DNA of 64,000 nucleotides from Sphaerolaimus hirsutus (taxonomy: Eukaryota; Nematoda; Chromadorea; Monhysterida; Sphaerolaimidae), in assembly GCA_964036195.1 (NCBI GenBank), contig OZ038451.1, positions 20,410,318-20,474,317 of the forward strand, read 5' to 3'. How positions within the stretch are numbered: the stretch's first letter is position 1; each line of letters opens with the position of its first letter. Of the stretch, positions 1 to 9,564 are shown in pieces. Both the position numbers and the translations under genes were made by a program. The notes beneath the pieces were generated by a model. The model searched no databases and was not told the DNA's origin. It saw only the letters and a program-made list of their open reading frames with translations.

Positions 1-1422
1 CAAGGACATTTATTGCCTTGTTTTTCAAACAAATTCGCGTTTGCATGGCGTGTTTTTGAGCACGTCAGTAAAATATGCTTGGGTGTCAATATCGCTCCAC
101 CTGAGTCACGCCCACAATCCATGCAGCGCGTTCCATTTGGAATTTGAAAAGCGTTATACCGAGCTTGTAGCCACCATTTATGGCGACCCAAAAAGCTGCG
201 TATATGTAAAACATCATCCAAATCATGCAGTCGGTAAAATTGACTTTTCTTATCCGTCATCAACGTTCGCTGCCGATCCATACATCTCACCCTTACCAAC
301 TTTTTGAGCCAAGCCTTGTTTCTAGGAGCTCCATCGGTTTGCGTGAAATTATAGAAGCGCGCATAAATCGCGGCCCTGTCTGGGACACAAGTGCCCATCA
401 AATCCCGCTGTAAAGCATTTGAGCGGCGTGGAAGATTTTCGCACAAGTGATCATATGCTGATCTCGTCAAATTTCCATTTAGTCCACTCAAGTAGCCGCA
501 ATACGCAATTGTATGCTTTCTAATCCGATCGGAGGGCTTGACACAGCCAAGGTCAAACCAAATCGCATCAGAACACGTGGTTTTAAGTAACCCCACACTT
601 TGCTTAACTGCCTTTAGAAACGATCTATCAATCGCTTCTAACTGTGGCCGCCGTATACCTGTCACCTCCAGGCCGTACGCGATCGCGCTTTCCGCATATT
701 GTTTCCATACGAAGTCAACACACCAGAATTTCGCATCTGTCAAATTCGCAGATTTTTGACACAGGTTACTCAGCCTTTCTGCTTTACGCACGGCATTTTT
801 CCTGTGTTCTTCAAAGGTGTCACGTGCACTAGTTAGGGTCACGCCAAGATATTTTATTTTGTCGGTTTCTGAGATAAACATGTCTTTTTTGTGATGGTCG
901 AAGCCAAGCTTCAATTTTTTGGACATGTTTGCCTTTTGCCCCCATCTCAGAACAAAACTTTTCGTGGCGTTAATTGCCACATCCCAATCCCAACTCCATC
1001 TGGAAAAAATATCCAGCGTGCGTTGCAGATCAGATTCTGTATTGCTCAAAAAGCAAATATCATCGGCGAAGAACAGAGCCGGTATTTTATGTGGCCCAAA
1101 TTTGGCCCCCACATCTGCCGCCTCTAAGTGGAAGCGTAAATCTGCCAGGTAAATGATAAAACCAGTGGGTGACCAACAACATCCCTGTCTTAATCCGATG
1201 GGATATTCCATTTCCTTGCTAACATGGTCGCCAAATGTCATTACGCATTTTTGGTTTTTGTATGTATTTGCGATCGCTTGCACAAATTTCGATGGGTACC
1301 CAAAGTGACCCATTTTAGCCCACAATTTTTTCCTGTTCACGCGGTCAAATGCTTTTACCGCATCGACAAAGCATGAGATTAATCTTCCCTTTGTTTTGTC
1401 CGCGTGCCTTTTGCATGCCTGC
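1..1422 (-). pseudogene. LINE copy B, C-terminal part (RT C-terminal region and Cys/His tail), cut by window edge and LTR insertion
   Basis: Reading the minus strand from 1422 to 1 continues the reverse transcriptase of the LINE frame seen intact at 13768-12536. Bases 190-1422 match 12536-13768 with no difference that I could find. Beyond the duplicated part (189 to 1) it supplies the true C-terminus that copy A lacks. This includes a Cys/His cluster (CMDCGRDSGG, then KHILLTC), the zinc-knuckle-like tail usual at the end of LINE ORF2 proteins. The frame stays open to the left edge, so the stop codon and the 3' UTR lie outside. The N-terminal side of this copy is at 11519-12535, separated from it by the LTR element. 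A one-base insertion there breaks the frame, so the copy is non-functional as a unit. Confidence 0.88.
1418..1422. repeat. Target site duplication (CCTGC), left copy of the LTR element
   Basis: CCTGC sits directly before the left LTR and again at 11519-11523 directly after the right LTR. In the uninterrupted LINE copy A the same place (around 13764-13768) has CCTGC once. The empty site is therefore present in this window and proves both element boundaries. Confidence 0.95.
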
Positions 1423-1574
1423 TGTAAGATGTGATATAAAAAGTGTATGATAGTAAACGCGTAGTGATTGGGTATTTCTGATTGTGTGATATTTATGTGA
1501 TAATGTACGTATACAGAGCAGCTTTGGATGAAATGGAATAAATTTAAGAAAATAACTTGAGCGTTGAACTTATA
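1423..1574 (+). repeat. 5' LTR (152 bp)
   Basis: It begins TGTAAG and ends CTTATA, an imperfect inverted pair, with the conventional TG start but a TA rather than CA end. A TATA-box-like TATAAAAA is at 1435-1442 and an AATAAA polyadenylation signal at 1537-1542. It reads the same as 11367-11518 base for base. Confidence 0.96.
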
Positions 1575-1594
1575 TGGTGGACCTGGTGGGCACC
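1575..1594 (+). promoter_or_regulatory. Probable primer-binding site region
   Basis: The sequence immediately after the LTR starts TGGTGGACCTGG. TGG is the complement of the CCA end of a tRNA and the position is right for minus-strand priming. I did not match it to a specific tRNA. Confidence 0.6.
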
Positions 1595-1654
1595 ATTCTC
1601 AGTGCCTATAAATTTATTCTCCTCCATAATCCAAAGCTCTGAGACATTTTTATA

Positions 1655-4600
1655 ATGTCCGACCATCAGGGAAGAACTTCCCCTGCCCCAATTTACTATG
1701 AGGGTTTACCCTCCCAAAATACACGCTCACAAAACCCCGGCATTGGTTCTGGGATGAATCGAAATGAATTCTTCAGGCAGGCTGAAAATCTGCTATCAGG
1801 CAGACAAGCCATCGAGCATCATGACACAGGGTCTTCTGTGACTACTGCCGTCTCTCCTGAAGTGCATGAAAGTAATTTGCTTTCGTCAATGATGAATTTA
1901 GTAACCGAAAGTGAAACTGGAACTCGCTACCAATTGCCTAGCGAGAGGGACAATGACAATGATTTGGGGAACGAATACGAAACGCTATTCCACAATTTCG
2001 AGATTATCGTGGATCGGAAAATCGCACAGTCACACGACTCAATTAGAAACGAATTTGCACAAAAATCTCTCGAAATCACCAACAACATTTCGTCCTCGAT
2101 TGTACCAATTATCGAACAAAAAGTACACGAAATTGTTACTGCCAACGTGGCCCCGTTAACACAAGCTGTGTCCGAATTGACGTTTGCCGCACAAAAACAC
2201 GGCAAAGACACGGTTCTAGAACAGCCAAAAAGCCAACAATTGTCACCGGAAAATGACAACAGCGAAAATTCGAATGTCTCCGATCATGAACAGTTGACCT
2301 TAACTGATTTGGACGCAACTTTGGCCACTACTCTGCAACTATTGCTGTGTCAAATGGTCATTTTCGACAGCTCGACCGATGACAGCTTCAAGGATTGGAA
2401 AAATAGCATCATGTGCCATCTAACAATTTTTCCAGTGAAGTTTTGGCATTCTATTTGGCAGTTGATTTTCCAAACGAAACTAAAAAAAACTGCCAAAGAC
2501 ATCTACAAAGCCTTTACGCCGGAACAGAGAAAAGACTACAAATTTGTCCTGAAGGAATTGGAACTCCTTTATCATCCATTTGACCAGCGCATGAACATGA
2601 CGAATTGGCTAGCTTTGACACAAAAACATTCAGAAACCGCAGTACAATACTGTGCACGATTATTAGCCAAATTGCCAAATGAAATTATAAAAAACATGAC
2701 ACACTCCGCCTGGAAATTATACGTTGCACACCACTTGTTGAGAACAATTCAACTTCAAAAATACGACTCGAATTTCGTTTTTGGGCTTAGAAGAGATTTG
2801 AATAGTGGAAAGTTTACTGAGCCCAGAGAAGTAGCCTTGCAGCTGGACACCTATACCCGTGAAATGGCTGATTACGGTTCTGGAACTAATGACCGGTACG
2901 ACAGAAATACTAAACGACCATTCTCAAAAGGATTTCATGACAACAAAAAAATAAATTTTGAATCAAAAAATGACGACCAGTGCGATTTTCCTGGACATTC
3001 GGGTCATAAAAAATCGCAATGCTTCCGCAGACAAAGACTGCAACAACAAGCCAGATTCGCAACAAAGAAATCCCCAAACAACAGTTTTCAAAATGCTAAT
3101 GCAGGCTTCTCGGGGGTGAAAACTACGCGACCGACCCCTACACATAATAATACTATTCCAGAGAAAGCAAACGCATATCAGCCACCGTCAGAGAACATCA
3201 ACGATAAAAAACATCACTTGAACACGTTTATGGTGGAATTTTCCCAACAAGCTACCGATTTACCAACGGCACTGCAGGAAAAAATTGCCGAAACTGTGCA
3301 TGCGTTCATGACATCGTCTACCGAGGAAAGCGGAGAAATTAGCGGTAAGTTGAGTGGTATAGTGAACATTTTATACAGTGAACATGAAATGTCCGATTTG
3401 AAAACGTCCGATTTGAAAATGTCCGATAATAAAACGTCCGATTTGATTTCGCAGAAGACGGAGACCGGAATCCCGATGAAGATGGTGATTTCGAATACAG
3501 CAGGAACAATGAAGACAACGCAGACTTCGAACAGGCTTCAGGAACTGGCACAGAAAGTGATTCAAAGTGGAAAGACGAAATGTGATCACAGTAATGTGAA
3601 TGATTCTGACAAAATGGAAACTGCTCGGTCATTGGACCTGGAAATGAAAATTACTGGGATGCTAAATGATCTAGAAAAATCAACAGAAATAAAACCAGAA
3701 ACTCCAAAAAACGAATTTTTCACAGTCTGTAATCTGGGCGAAATAAGGTCATCCATCGGCAAATTAATCCAGTTTCCAATTTACTTGATGGGAATTCTAC
3801 AAAATGCAGTCATTGACCCCGGAGCTGTAAAATCAGTCATTCCAGGATCATTGTACAATGACATGAAAAACAAAATGAGAAATTTGGCTCTTAAAAAATC
3901 AAATTTTGTCCTTCGGCACGCAACTGGCATGAGCAAACCAAATACAATCTATGAAACTAAAATCCCAGTATCGGTTTTCGATTCAGAGAGCAAAAAGCTC
4001 TACTGTGCAGTTTGTACTTTCCTGGTGAATTTTGCCAGAAATGCCACAAATAAAGTATTGATTGGAAGTGATCTAATTAAACATCTAAATTTACATCAAT
4101 TTCTTCTAAAAAATTACTCTAAAGACTTTTCAAAGAATTCTCAGAACAAAACGCTATTCACCAACTCTGAAATTAGTGCAGTCAAATGGTGTCAGGGACC
4201 AACTAAACCATCAGATTGGACAGATTATGCGATAGAAAATAATCCATCGAATTCACAAAAATTCGGTATTTACCTTACTCAGTCAGCTGTACTGCATCCT
4301 CGGCAAATTTCTAGAGTTACAGCTCGTATTAATTTGGGAAAACCAAACAAAAGAAAAATAATTTCAGGAATTATGAATGTTTCCAAAATCGATGAAAATT
4401 TTCCATTTTTAACTTCACACGATGTTGCAATTTCCTCTGAAAATGTGGGACACATTGTACCAATCTTTTTGAACAACGAGGGTGAAAGAACTATTGTCCT
4501 AAAGAAAAATTACCACCTGGGTTATCTAATCGATACAAAACATATTTACAAGTATAAAAATACCTCCAATCTGGAAACATTCTACGCCACAGAATGGCCC

Positions 4601-7471
4601 ACTCCACCAAATTGGACGCCTAAATTAGAAGAATTCCCAAAACAACCATCTGACAGATTTGCACACATAAAAAAAACATTACCACAAAAGGATCAAATTC
4701 CATTGTCCGAAAATCAGCGTTCAAAATTTTGGACATTAATTGAAAAATTTCATGATTGTTTCAGTTGTGGGGAATTCGATGTGGGATTGACTACTCTAGT
4801 TAAACACTACATCAAAACAGATCCAGAACACAAACCAGTTAAACAGCCACCCAGATTCGAATCAGCAGAAAAGAGACAGTATATAACGGATACAATAGAA
4901 AATATGTTGAATCAACAAATTATTGAACCCTGCGATTCGCCATGGACCAGCCCCATTTCTGTGGCCAAAAAAGGCGACGGGGGATGGAGACTAGTAGTAG
5001 ATTTTCGAATTCTAAATAGTCTGACCTTAACCCAGTCATGGCCATTACCTCAAATTGGACATATATTGACAGAATTAGGGGGTAGAAAAGTATTCAGTTC
5101 CCTGGACTTAAAACATGGGTTTTACAATATTCCCTTAGGAGATGAACAGAGTAAAGACGTTACCGCTTTTGCTTGTTCAATGGGACAATTCCGTTTTCTG
5201 AGAGCTCCAATGGGAGCTTCAGGAAGCCCTGCCTCGTTTCAGAAATTAATGACTATAATGTTGAGAGGACTCTGTGAAGATCAATCAAGAAAATGGGTAA
5301 GAGCCTATTTAGACGATATTTTAGTGTCCAGTGACACTATTGATCAACATCTTGAACATTTAGAAAAATTGTTCAAGAGACTAAGATGGGCTGGGTTGAA
5401 ACTCGGGCCTAAAAAATGCCTTTTCTTAGTAAAAAAACTACGCTATTTGGGACATGACATTGGAGCTACTGGAATCGCACCTGCCTACGACCGAGTAGAA
5501 GCTGTACTGTTACAGGATAAACCCAATACTAAACAAGACCTTAGAAGATTTCTAGGAAAAACAGTTACTTTTGCACATTTTATACCTAGATACTCAGAAA
5601 TCGCCGCTCCATTAACAGATGCCATGGCTGGCAGATATCTAAAAAATGGGGCCGACGAAATAATTTGGACCCCCGAAATGAATAGTGCCTGGAGTGAACT
5701 TAAACGCATTTTGACATCTGCACCAGTTTTGTCCCATCCTAATTACCATTCAGGTAAACCATTTGTGCTACAAACAGACGCTTCAAAAGCTGGTTTGTCA
5801 GCTGTTTTGCTACAAGAATCTGAAGTTGATCACAAACTACACCCTATAGCATTCGTCAGCAAAAGAATTCATGCACAGTATAAAAACTGGTCAGCTGCAC
5901 AACTCGAGGCCTTAGCCATTGCTTTTGCACTTAGGAGATTGTCACCTCTAGTTGAGGGACAAGGGATCATTTTACAAACTGATAACAAAGGGGTAGTAGA
6001 TGCGTTTAAATCGCCACATGCATCCATCTTGGAAAGATGGGCCATGTACTTACAGGATAAAATTTTGAGGATAGAACACAAACCAGCTAATCTGAATGTA
6101 GTAGCGGATCAACTATCTAGAAATCCTATCGATAACCAAATTGACGACATTGAGTTGAAACAGTCCGCTAAATTAATCGATGTACTTCCACACCTGAGCC
6201 CAGAATACGAACACACTGAAAATAAAACGTTGATCGACACTTTCACAAATGAAGACGCTGAAAACACACAGGGGACTCTAAAATTAGAAAAAACTATAAA
6301 TTGGGCTTCTGAACAATCAATTGACGAGGAAATAGTTCAGCTGAAAAACGCTATTGAATCCCAAAATGGCTCAATCAGTCAAAAAAGTTTGAAAGTGATT
6401 GATAACATTTTAATGTGTCAAAACCCCGAAGGTAAATACGTCCCATATGTGCCAAAACATCTCAGACACTACTATTTATATGAATTCCATAAAGGAATCT
6501 TCGGTTCACACGGAAATGCAGAAAAAACTGCAAAAATCCTCACCAATTATGGAACATGGGAAACTATAGCTGATGACGTCTCAGAATTTTGTAAAAATTG
6601 TGAAAATTGTAAATTGTCGAAATCAATGCCTACATTCGCCCCTGAAATACGCGCCCCCTCCAGCGCAAGTTTACCGTTTCACACAATTCATGTAGACTTA
6701 TGTACCATGCCAAAACTGAGAGTTTTCCGATATTTTATGATAATTGTGGATTCACTTACGAGGTATATAATTGCAGAACCAATTGCCCAGAAAACAGCTA
6801 AGAATGTATCTAATATACTCGAAAAAGTATTTTATACCTACGGATCACCAGCTGTTGTAATTTCCGACAACGGAACTGAATTTACTGGATTTGAGTTTCA
6901 AGCACTCGCCAAAAAATTCAATTTCCAGCACTCAACTATACATCCTTACCACCCACAAGCCAACGGACTCGCAGAACGAGCAATACGTTCCATTTTAACA
7001 CAACTCAGACTTTTAGAAGACGAGAGATCCGATTGGGTAAAAAATTTACCTATCGCCGTTCTAAAACAAAATCTCACTTATCATAAATATACCGGAAAAC
7101 CCCCATTTTTGCTAATGTTCAATAGATTACCAAAACACGCTTATCTAGGCTTCATTTCAACCAACAACAACTCGAACTGGTCAAAAAATTGGAGAACTGC
7201 CAAACTGAACTCCAATATGAATCGGAAAAAATTCGTGGATTGGATAAATCAGAAAAACGAAAAAAAACGCCACAAATTTATGTTTCAACCAGGGACTCTA
7301 GTTTTAAGAAAAATCGAAACACCCGGAAAACTCGACAAACGAAATGACGGACCATTTCAGGTTTTGTCATACAAAAATGGATTTGCAGTTATTCAACCAC
7401 TCAGTGATAAACAAAATACTGGGGCCACAGAACCACTGGAAGTCCATGTTTCGAAATTAATTCCAAATTGA
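1655..7471 (+). CDS. gag-pol: Gag-Pol polyprotein of the LTR retrotransposon
   Basis: Single 1938-codon frame, no internal stop or frameshift. Gag occupies roughly residues 1-520. Near residue 442 it has a Cys/His motif of the form C-x4-H-x2-H-x4-C instead of the canonical CCHC knuckle. A run of short repeats built on (M/T)SDLK lies near residues 580-600. The protease active site is DPGAVKSVIPG near residue 721, with Pro where DTG or DSG is usual. The reverse transcriptase starts near 1070 and has YLDD near 1218. RNase H has LQTDAS near 1373. The integrase has the HHCC zinc domain (His near 1612-1622, CKNCENC near 1646) and the D, D, E triad (HVDLC, DNGTEF, GLAERA) near 1679, 1738 and 1773. 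A GPF-type module follows near the C-terminus and I see no chromodomain. It looks fully capable of coding. Confidence 0.95.
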   Translation: MSDHQGRTSPAPIYYEGLPSQNTRSQNPGIGSGMNRNEFFRQAENLLSGRQAIEHHDTGSSVTTAVSPEVHESNLLSSMMNLVTESETGTRYQLPSERDNDNDLGNEYETLFHNFEIIVDRKIAQSHDSIRNEFAQKSLEITNNISSSIVPIIEQKVHEIVTANVAPLTQAVSELTFAAQKHGKDTVLEQPKSQQLSPENDNSENSNVSDHEQLTLTDLDATLATTLQLLLCQMVIFDSSTDDSFKDWKNSIMCHLTIFPVKFWHSIWQLIFQTKLKKTAKDIYKAFTPEQRKDYKFVLKELELLYHPFDQRMNMTNWLALTQKHSETAVQYCARLLAKLPNEIIKNMTHSAWKLYVAHHLLRTIQLQKYDSNFVFGLRRDLNSGKFTEPREVALQLDTYTREMADYGSGTNDRYDRNTKRPFSKGFHDNKKINFESKNDDQCDFPGHSGHKKSQCFRRQRLQQQARFATKKSPNNSFQNANAGFSGVKTTRPTPTHNNTIPEKANAYQPPSENINDKKHHLNTFMVEFSQQATDLPTALQEKIAETVHAFMTSSTEESGEISGKLSGIVNILYSEHEMSDLKTSDLKMSDNKTSDLISQKTETGIPMKMVISNTAGTMKTTQTSNRLQELAQKVIQSGKTKCDHSNVNDSDKMETARSLDLEMKITGMLNDLEKSTEIKPETPKNEFFTVCNLGEIRSSIGKLIQFPIYLMGILQNAVIDPGAVKSVIPGSLYNDMKNKMRNLALKKSNFVLRHATGMSKPNTIYETKIPVSVFDSESKKLYCAVCTFLVNFARNATNKVLIGSDLIKHLNLHQFLLKNYSKDFSKNSQNKTLFTNSEISAVKWCQGPTKPSDWTDYAIENNPSNSQKFGIYLTQSAVLHPRQISRVTARINLGKPNKRKIISGIMNVSKIDENFPFLTSHDVAISSENVGHIVPIFLNNEGERTIVLKKNYHLGYLIDTKHIYKYKNTSNLETFYATEWPTPPNWTPKLEEFPKQPSDRFAHIKKTLPQKDQIPLSENQRSKFWTLIEKFHDCFSCGEFDVGLTTLVKHYIKTDPEHKPVKQPPRFESAEKRQYITDTIENMLNQQIIEPCDSPWTSPISVAKKGDGGWRLVVDFRILNSLTLTQSWPLPQIGHILTELGGRKVFSSLDLKHGFYNIPLGDEQSKDVTAFACSMGQFRFLRAPMGASGSPASFQKLMTIMLRGLCEDQSRKWVRAYLDDILVSSDTIDQHLEHLEKLFKRLRWAGLKLGPKKCLFLVKKLRYLGHDIGATGIAPAYDRVEAVLLQDKPNTKQDLRRFLGKTVTFAHFIPRYSEIAAPLTDAMAGRYLKNGADEIIWTPEMNSAWSELKRILTSAPVLSHPNYHSGKPFVLQTDASKAGLSAVLLQESEVDHKLHPIAFVSKRIHAQYKNWSAAQLEALAIAFALRRLSPLVEGQGIILQTDNKGVVDAFKSPHASILERWAMYLQDKILRIEHKPANLNVVADQLSRNPIDNQIDDIELKQSAKLIDVLPHLSPEYEHTENKTLIDTFTNEDAENTQGTLKLEKTINWASEQSIDEEIVQLKNAIESQNGSISQKSLKVIDNILMCQNPEGKYVPYVPKHLRHYYLYEFHKGIFGSHGNAEKTAKILTNYGTWETIADDVSEFCKNCENCKLSKSMPTFAPEIRAPSSASLPFHTIHVDLCTMPKLRVFRYFMIIVDSLTRYIIAEPIAQKTAKNVSNILEKVFYTYGSPAVVISDNGTEFTGFEFQALAKKFNFQHSTIHPYHPQANGLAERAIRSILTQLRLLEDERSDWVKNLPIAVLKQNLTYHKYTGKPPFLLMFNRLPKHAYLGFISTNNNSNWSKNWRTAKLNSNMNRKKFVDWINQKNEKKRHKFMFQPGTLVLRKIETPGKLDKRNDGPFQVLSYKNGFAVIQPLSDKQNTGATEPLEVHVSKLIPN

Positions 7472-7627
7472 TTTTATTGAAGAATTACAAATCCAGAAAA
7501 TCGAAAGAAAACAAAAAAAAAACAGAACACAACATTCTCTAATGACTTTAATTTTTTTTAAAAAGCCTCTGTACTAGTGGTAGGGCACCTAATTTTAAAT
7601 CGACCGATGCAATTTAAACACACTAAC
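7472..7627. other. Convergent intergenic spacer between pol and the antisense gene
   Basis: The A/T-rich spacer lies between the pol stop and the stop codon of the minus-strand gene. The two frames run toward each other. It contains long A and T runs but no frame I would call. Confidence 0.6.
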
Positions 7628-9297
7628 TCATTTTTTATCACTGCTACTCGCAGCTTCAGCATTCTCGTCACTTTTCCCTTTGTCCACGCGAGGATAATCT
7701 GTATTAAAATGTATATTAAATTTAAATTTCATCATTATTAAATACACGCATTTACACACATTTTTGAAAATTTGTCATTATCAAATCCACATTTTTGGAC
7801 TTAAAAATACCTTTTTGGACAAAGGACATTTTTTTGAATACAGATGCACAAAATAACATAAACGACACAAAATCCACATTTTTGGACTTAAAAATACCTT
7901 TTCGGACTTAAACACAATTCTGATACAAATGATATGAAATCAATGAAAGTAATCCAAAAAATAAAAGTACGAAGTTATACCTTTTCCGTCAAATTTCTGA
8001 TCCGGAACCAAACCTTTCGTTACGCGAGCCAAACGAGCAACTTCGTCTAATTCGCGGCCCAGAAGAGCACCCGTAAAGCGCACCTAAAAGTTAATGTACA
8101 AAATAAAAGTGTCCCGAAAGCTTAAAAATAAGCGTAAATAAGTTGTAAACAAAATATATTTTGTTCTCTTTCAACACCAATTTAAATAGAAAAATAGAGC
8201 TAACTTTTTCCTCCACAGTAGTCGAATTTTCATAAATTCGACCACCCGGCAACCACAATCTCTGTCCATAAATTTTCTCGGTAAAATGAATTGAAATTTT
8301 CGGATTATAGTCCCAGTCTTTTTCATTGTTGAGACTTTCAATTTCAGCATAAGCTAAAATGCTCAACGGCGGCTTGTTGTGCCTTTAAATAACAATCTAC
8401 TAATTACACAGTCAATCAAAATTAAAAATAATAAAAACCAACTTTCGCCCAAAAAGTTCCATCCCGAAAATTTTCATTTTTCCGATTTGAACACTCTGGT
8501 GTCCAAAACCTTCCAAAATTGCGCAAACTCCGAGTTCGGTATATTTATTAATTTCGGTGCAGTACATCGCTACCTAAAAATACCAACTTAATTTAGATTT
8601 TGGACTAGCAAATGAAATTAAATAAAAATAAAAGTGTCTAAATTCACCGTCAAACCATCTTTTTTCCCTAAATTATCCACCAAAGCGCCACATTCTCCAA
8701 AGCGGAAATTCTTTGCAAAATCGAACAACAACTTAGACGGGCGGGAACCACAACCGTCACACGTGCACACTGTGCAAATCAATTTGCCAGGAATGAACTT
8801 TTGATAGCCATTTTTGCGGCAGAGATCAGACAAGGCTCTGTCATTCACAGAATACAGCACCTAAAAATAAAAAACACAACATAAAACGTTCAACTCACAC
8901 ACACATTCAACTATAATAATAAATTAAAGACCTTGATCTGATGGAAATTGTAGTCCCGAAAGGTTCCATTTTCATCGATGATGACGTCATAGTCATCTTC
9001 GCGTTTGACAAATTCAATTTCCCACACATTAATATTGTTCGATAGTTGATTTTCCAACTCGAAAAACCCGCGGCGCACCATCATACCGGTCAAATCGACC
9101 TCGCGGACACCGATAGCACGCTGAAATTAATTGAAAATACTTAGACACATAGAACAATAAAATTGTCACTCTCTAATCTAGTAATGTCAACAAAATACCT
9201 CGGGAATAACGACATTTTTCAGGGCTCGATAGACAGTCGCAGCCGTCTTCGAAGGCGCACGATAGTCAGAAAAAGGTGGAATATATTGCGCTGCCAT
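7628..9297 (-). CDS. Seven-exon antisense accessory gene of the LTR element (327 codons, family unknown)
   Basis: Exons on the minus strand: 9199-9297, 8932-9120, 8648-8860, 8443-8573, 8205-8382, 7981-8083, 7628-7698. Every intron is GT-AG (60, 71, 74, 78, 121 and 282 bp) and every junction keeps phase, giving an uninterrupted product from ATG at 9297 to TGA at 7628-7630. Exon 3 encodes a tight Cys cluster (ICTVCTCDGCGS) with further Cys residues, possibly metal-binding. Exon 5 contains a Gly-rich WLPGGRIYE segment. The tail is acidic, Ser/Ala-rich and ends in KK. I see no signal peptide or membrane segment, and no enzyme motif I recognise. It could be a captured host gene or an element-specific regulator. 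The GTCTTT, GTTGGT and GTTAGC donors are weak, so individual boundaries may shift slightly. Function unknown. Confidence 0.78.
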
Positions 9298-9564
9298 TTT
9301 CAACACTTTTGAGAAAAAAGACGCCAGGAATTTTCTTTTTTTTTTAATTCAAAACTCCGCCTTCATAAATAATAAATAAAAAGTATTTTGAAATTTTGAA
9401 ATATTTCGAAATCAGAAGACAGTTTGGAATAATTTACATCAACAATACAAAAAAAATAAGCTACGAAACACACATAGTGGTATTTTAACGCAAAAAACTG
9501 TATTTATCACTCGACGTTAGCTAAAAAACACACTAAAGGGCAGTATCGACTACGCAATACGAAA
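9298..9564. promoter_or_regulatory. Shared upstream region of the divergent accessory genes
   Basis: The 267 bp between the two start codons is A/T-rich with long T and A tracts and no frame. Both flanking genes start at its edges and run outward, so it must hold 5' UTRs and possibly a bidirectional promoter inside the retrotransposon. This is inferred from gene order; no core promoter element is clear. Confidence 0.5.

Noticed and set aside
41..1156. Plus-strand small frames repeated at 12571-13502
   Set aside because: They recur only because the LINE segment is duplicated; the coding strand is minus.
7628..9297. Argonaute- or other RNAi-related identity for the antisense gene
   Set aside because: A loose resemblance in one stretch only; no PAZ or PIWI catalytic motif is visible.
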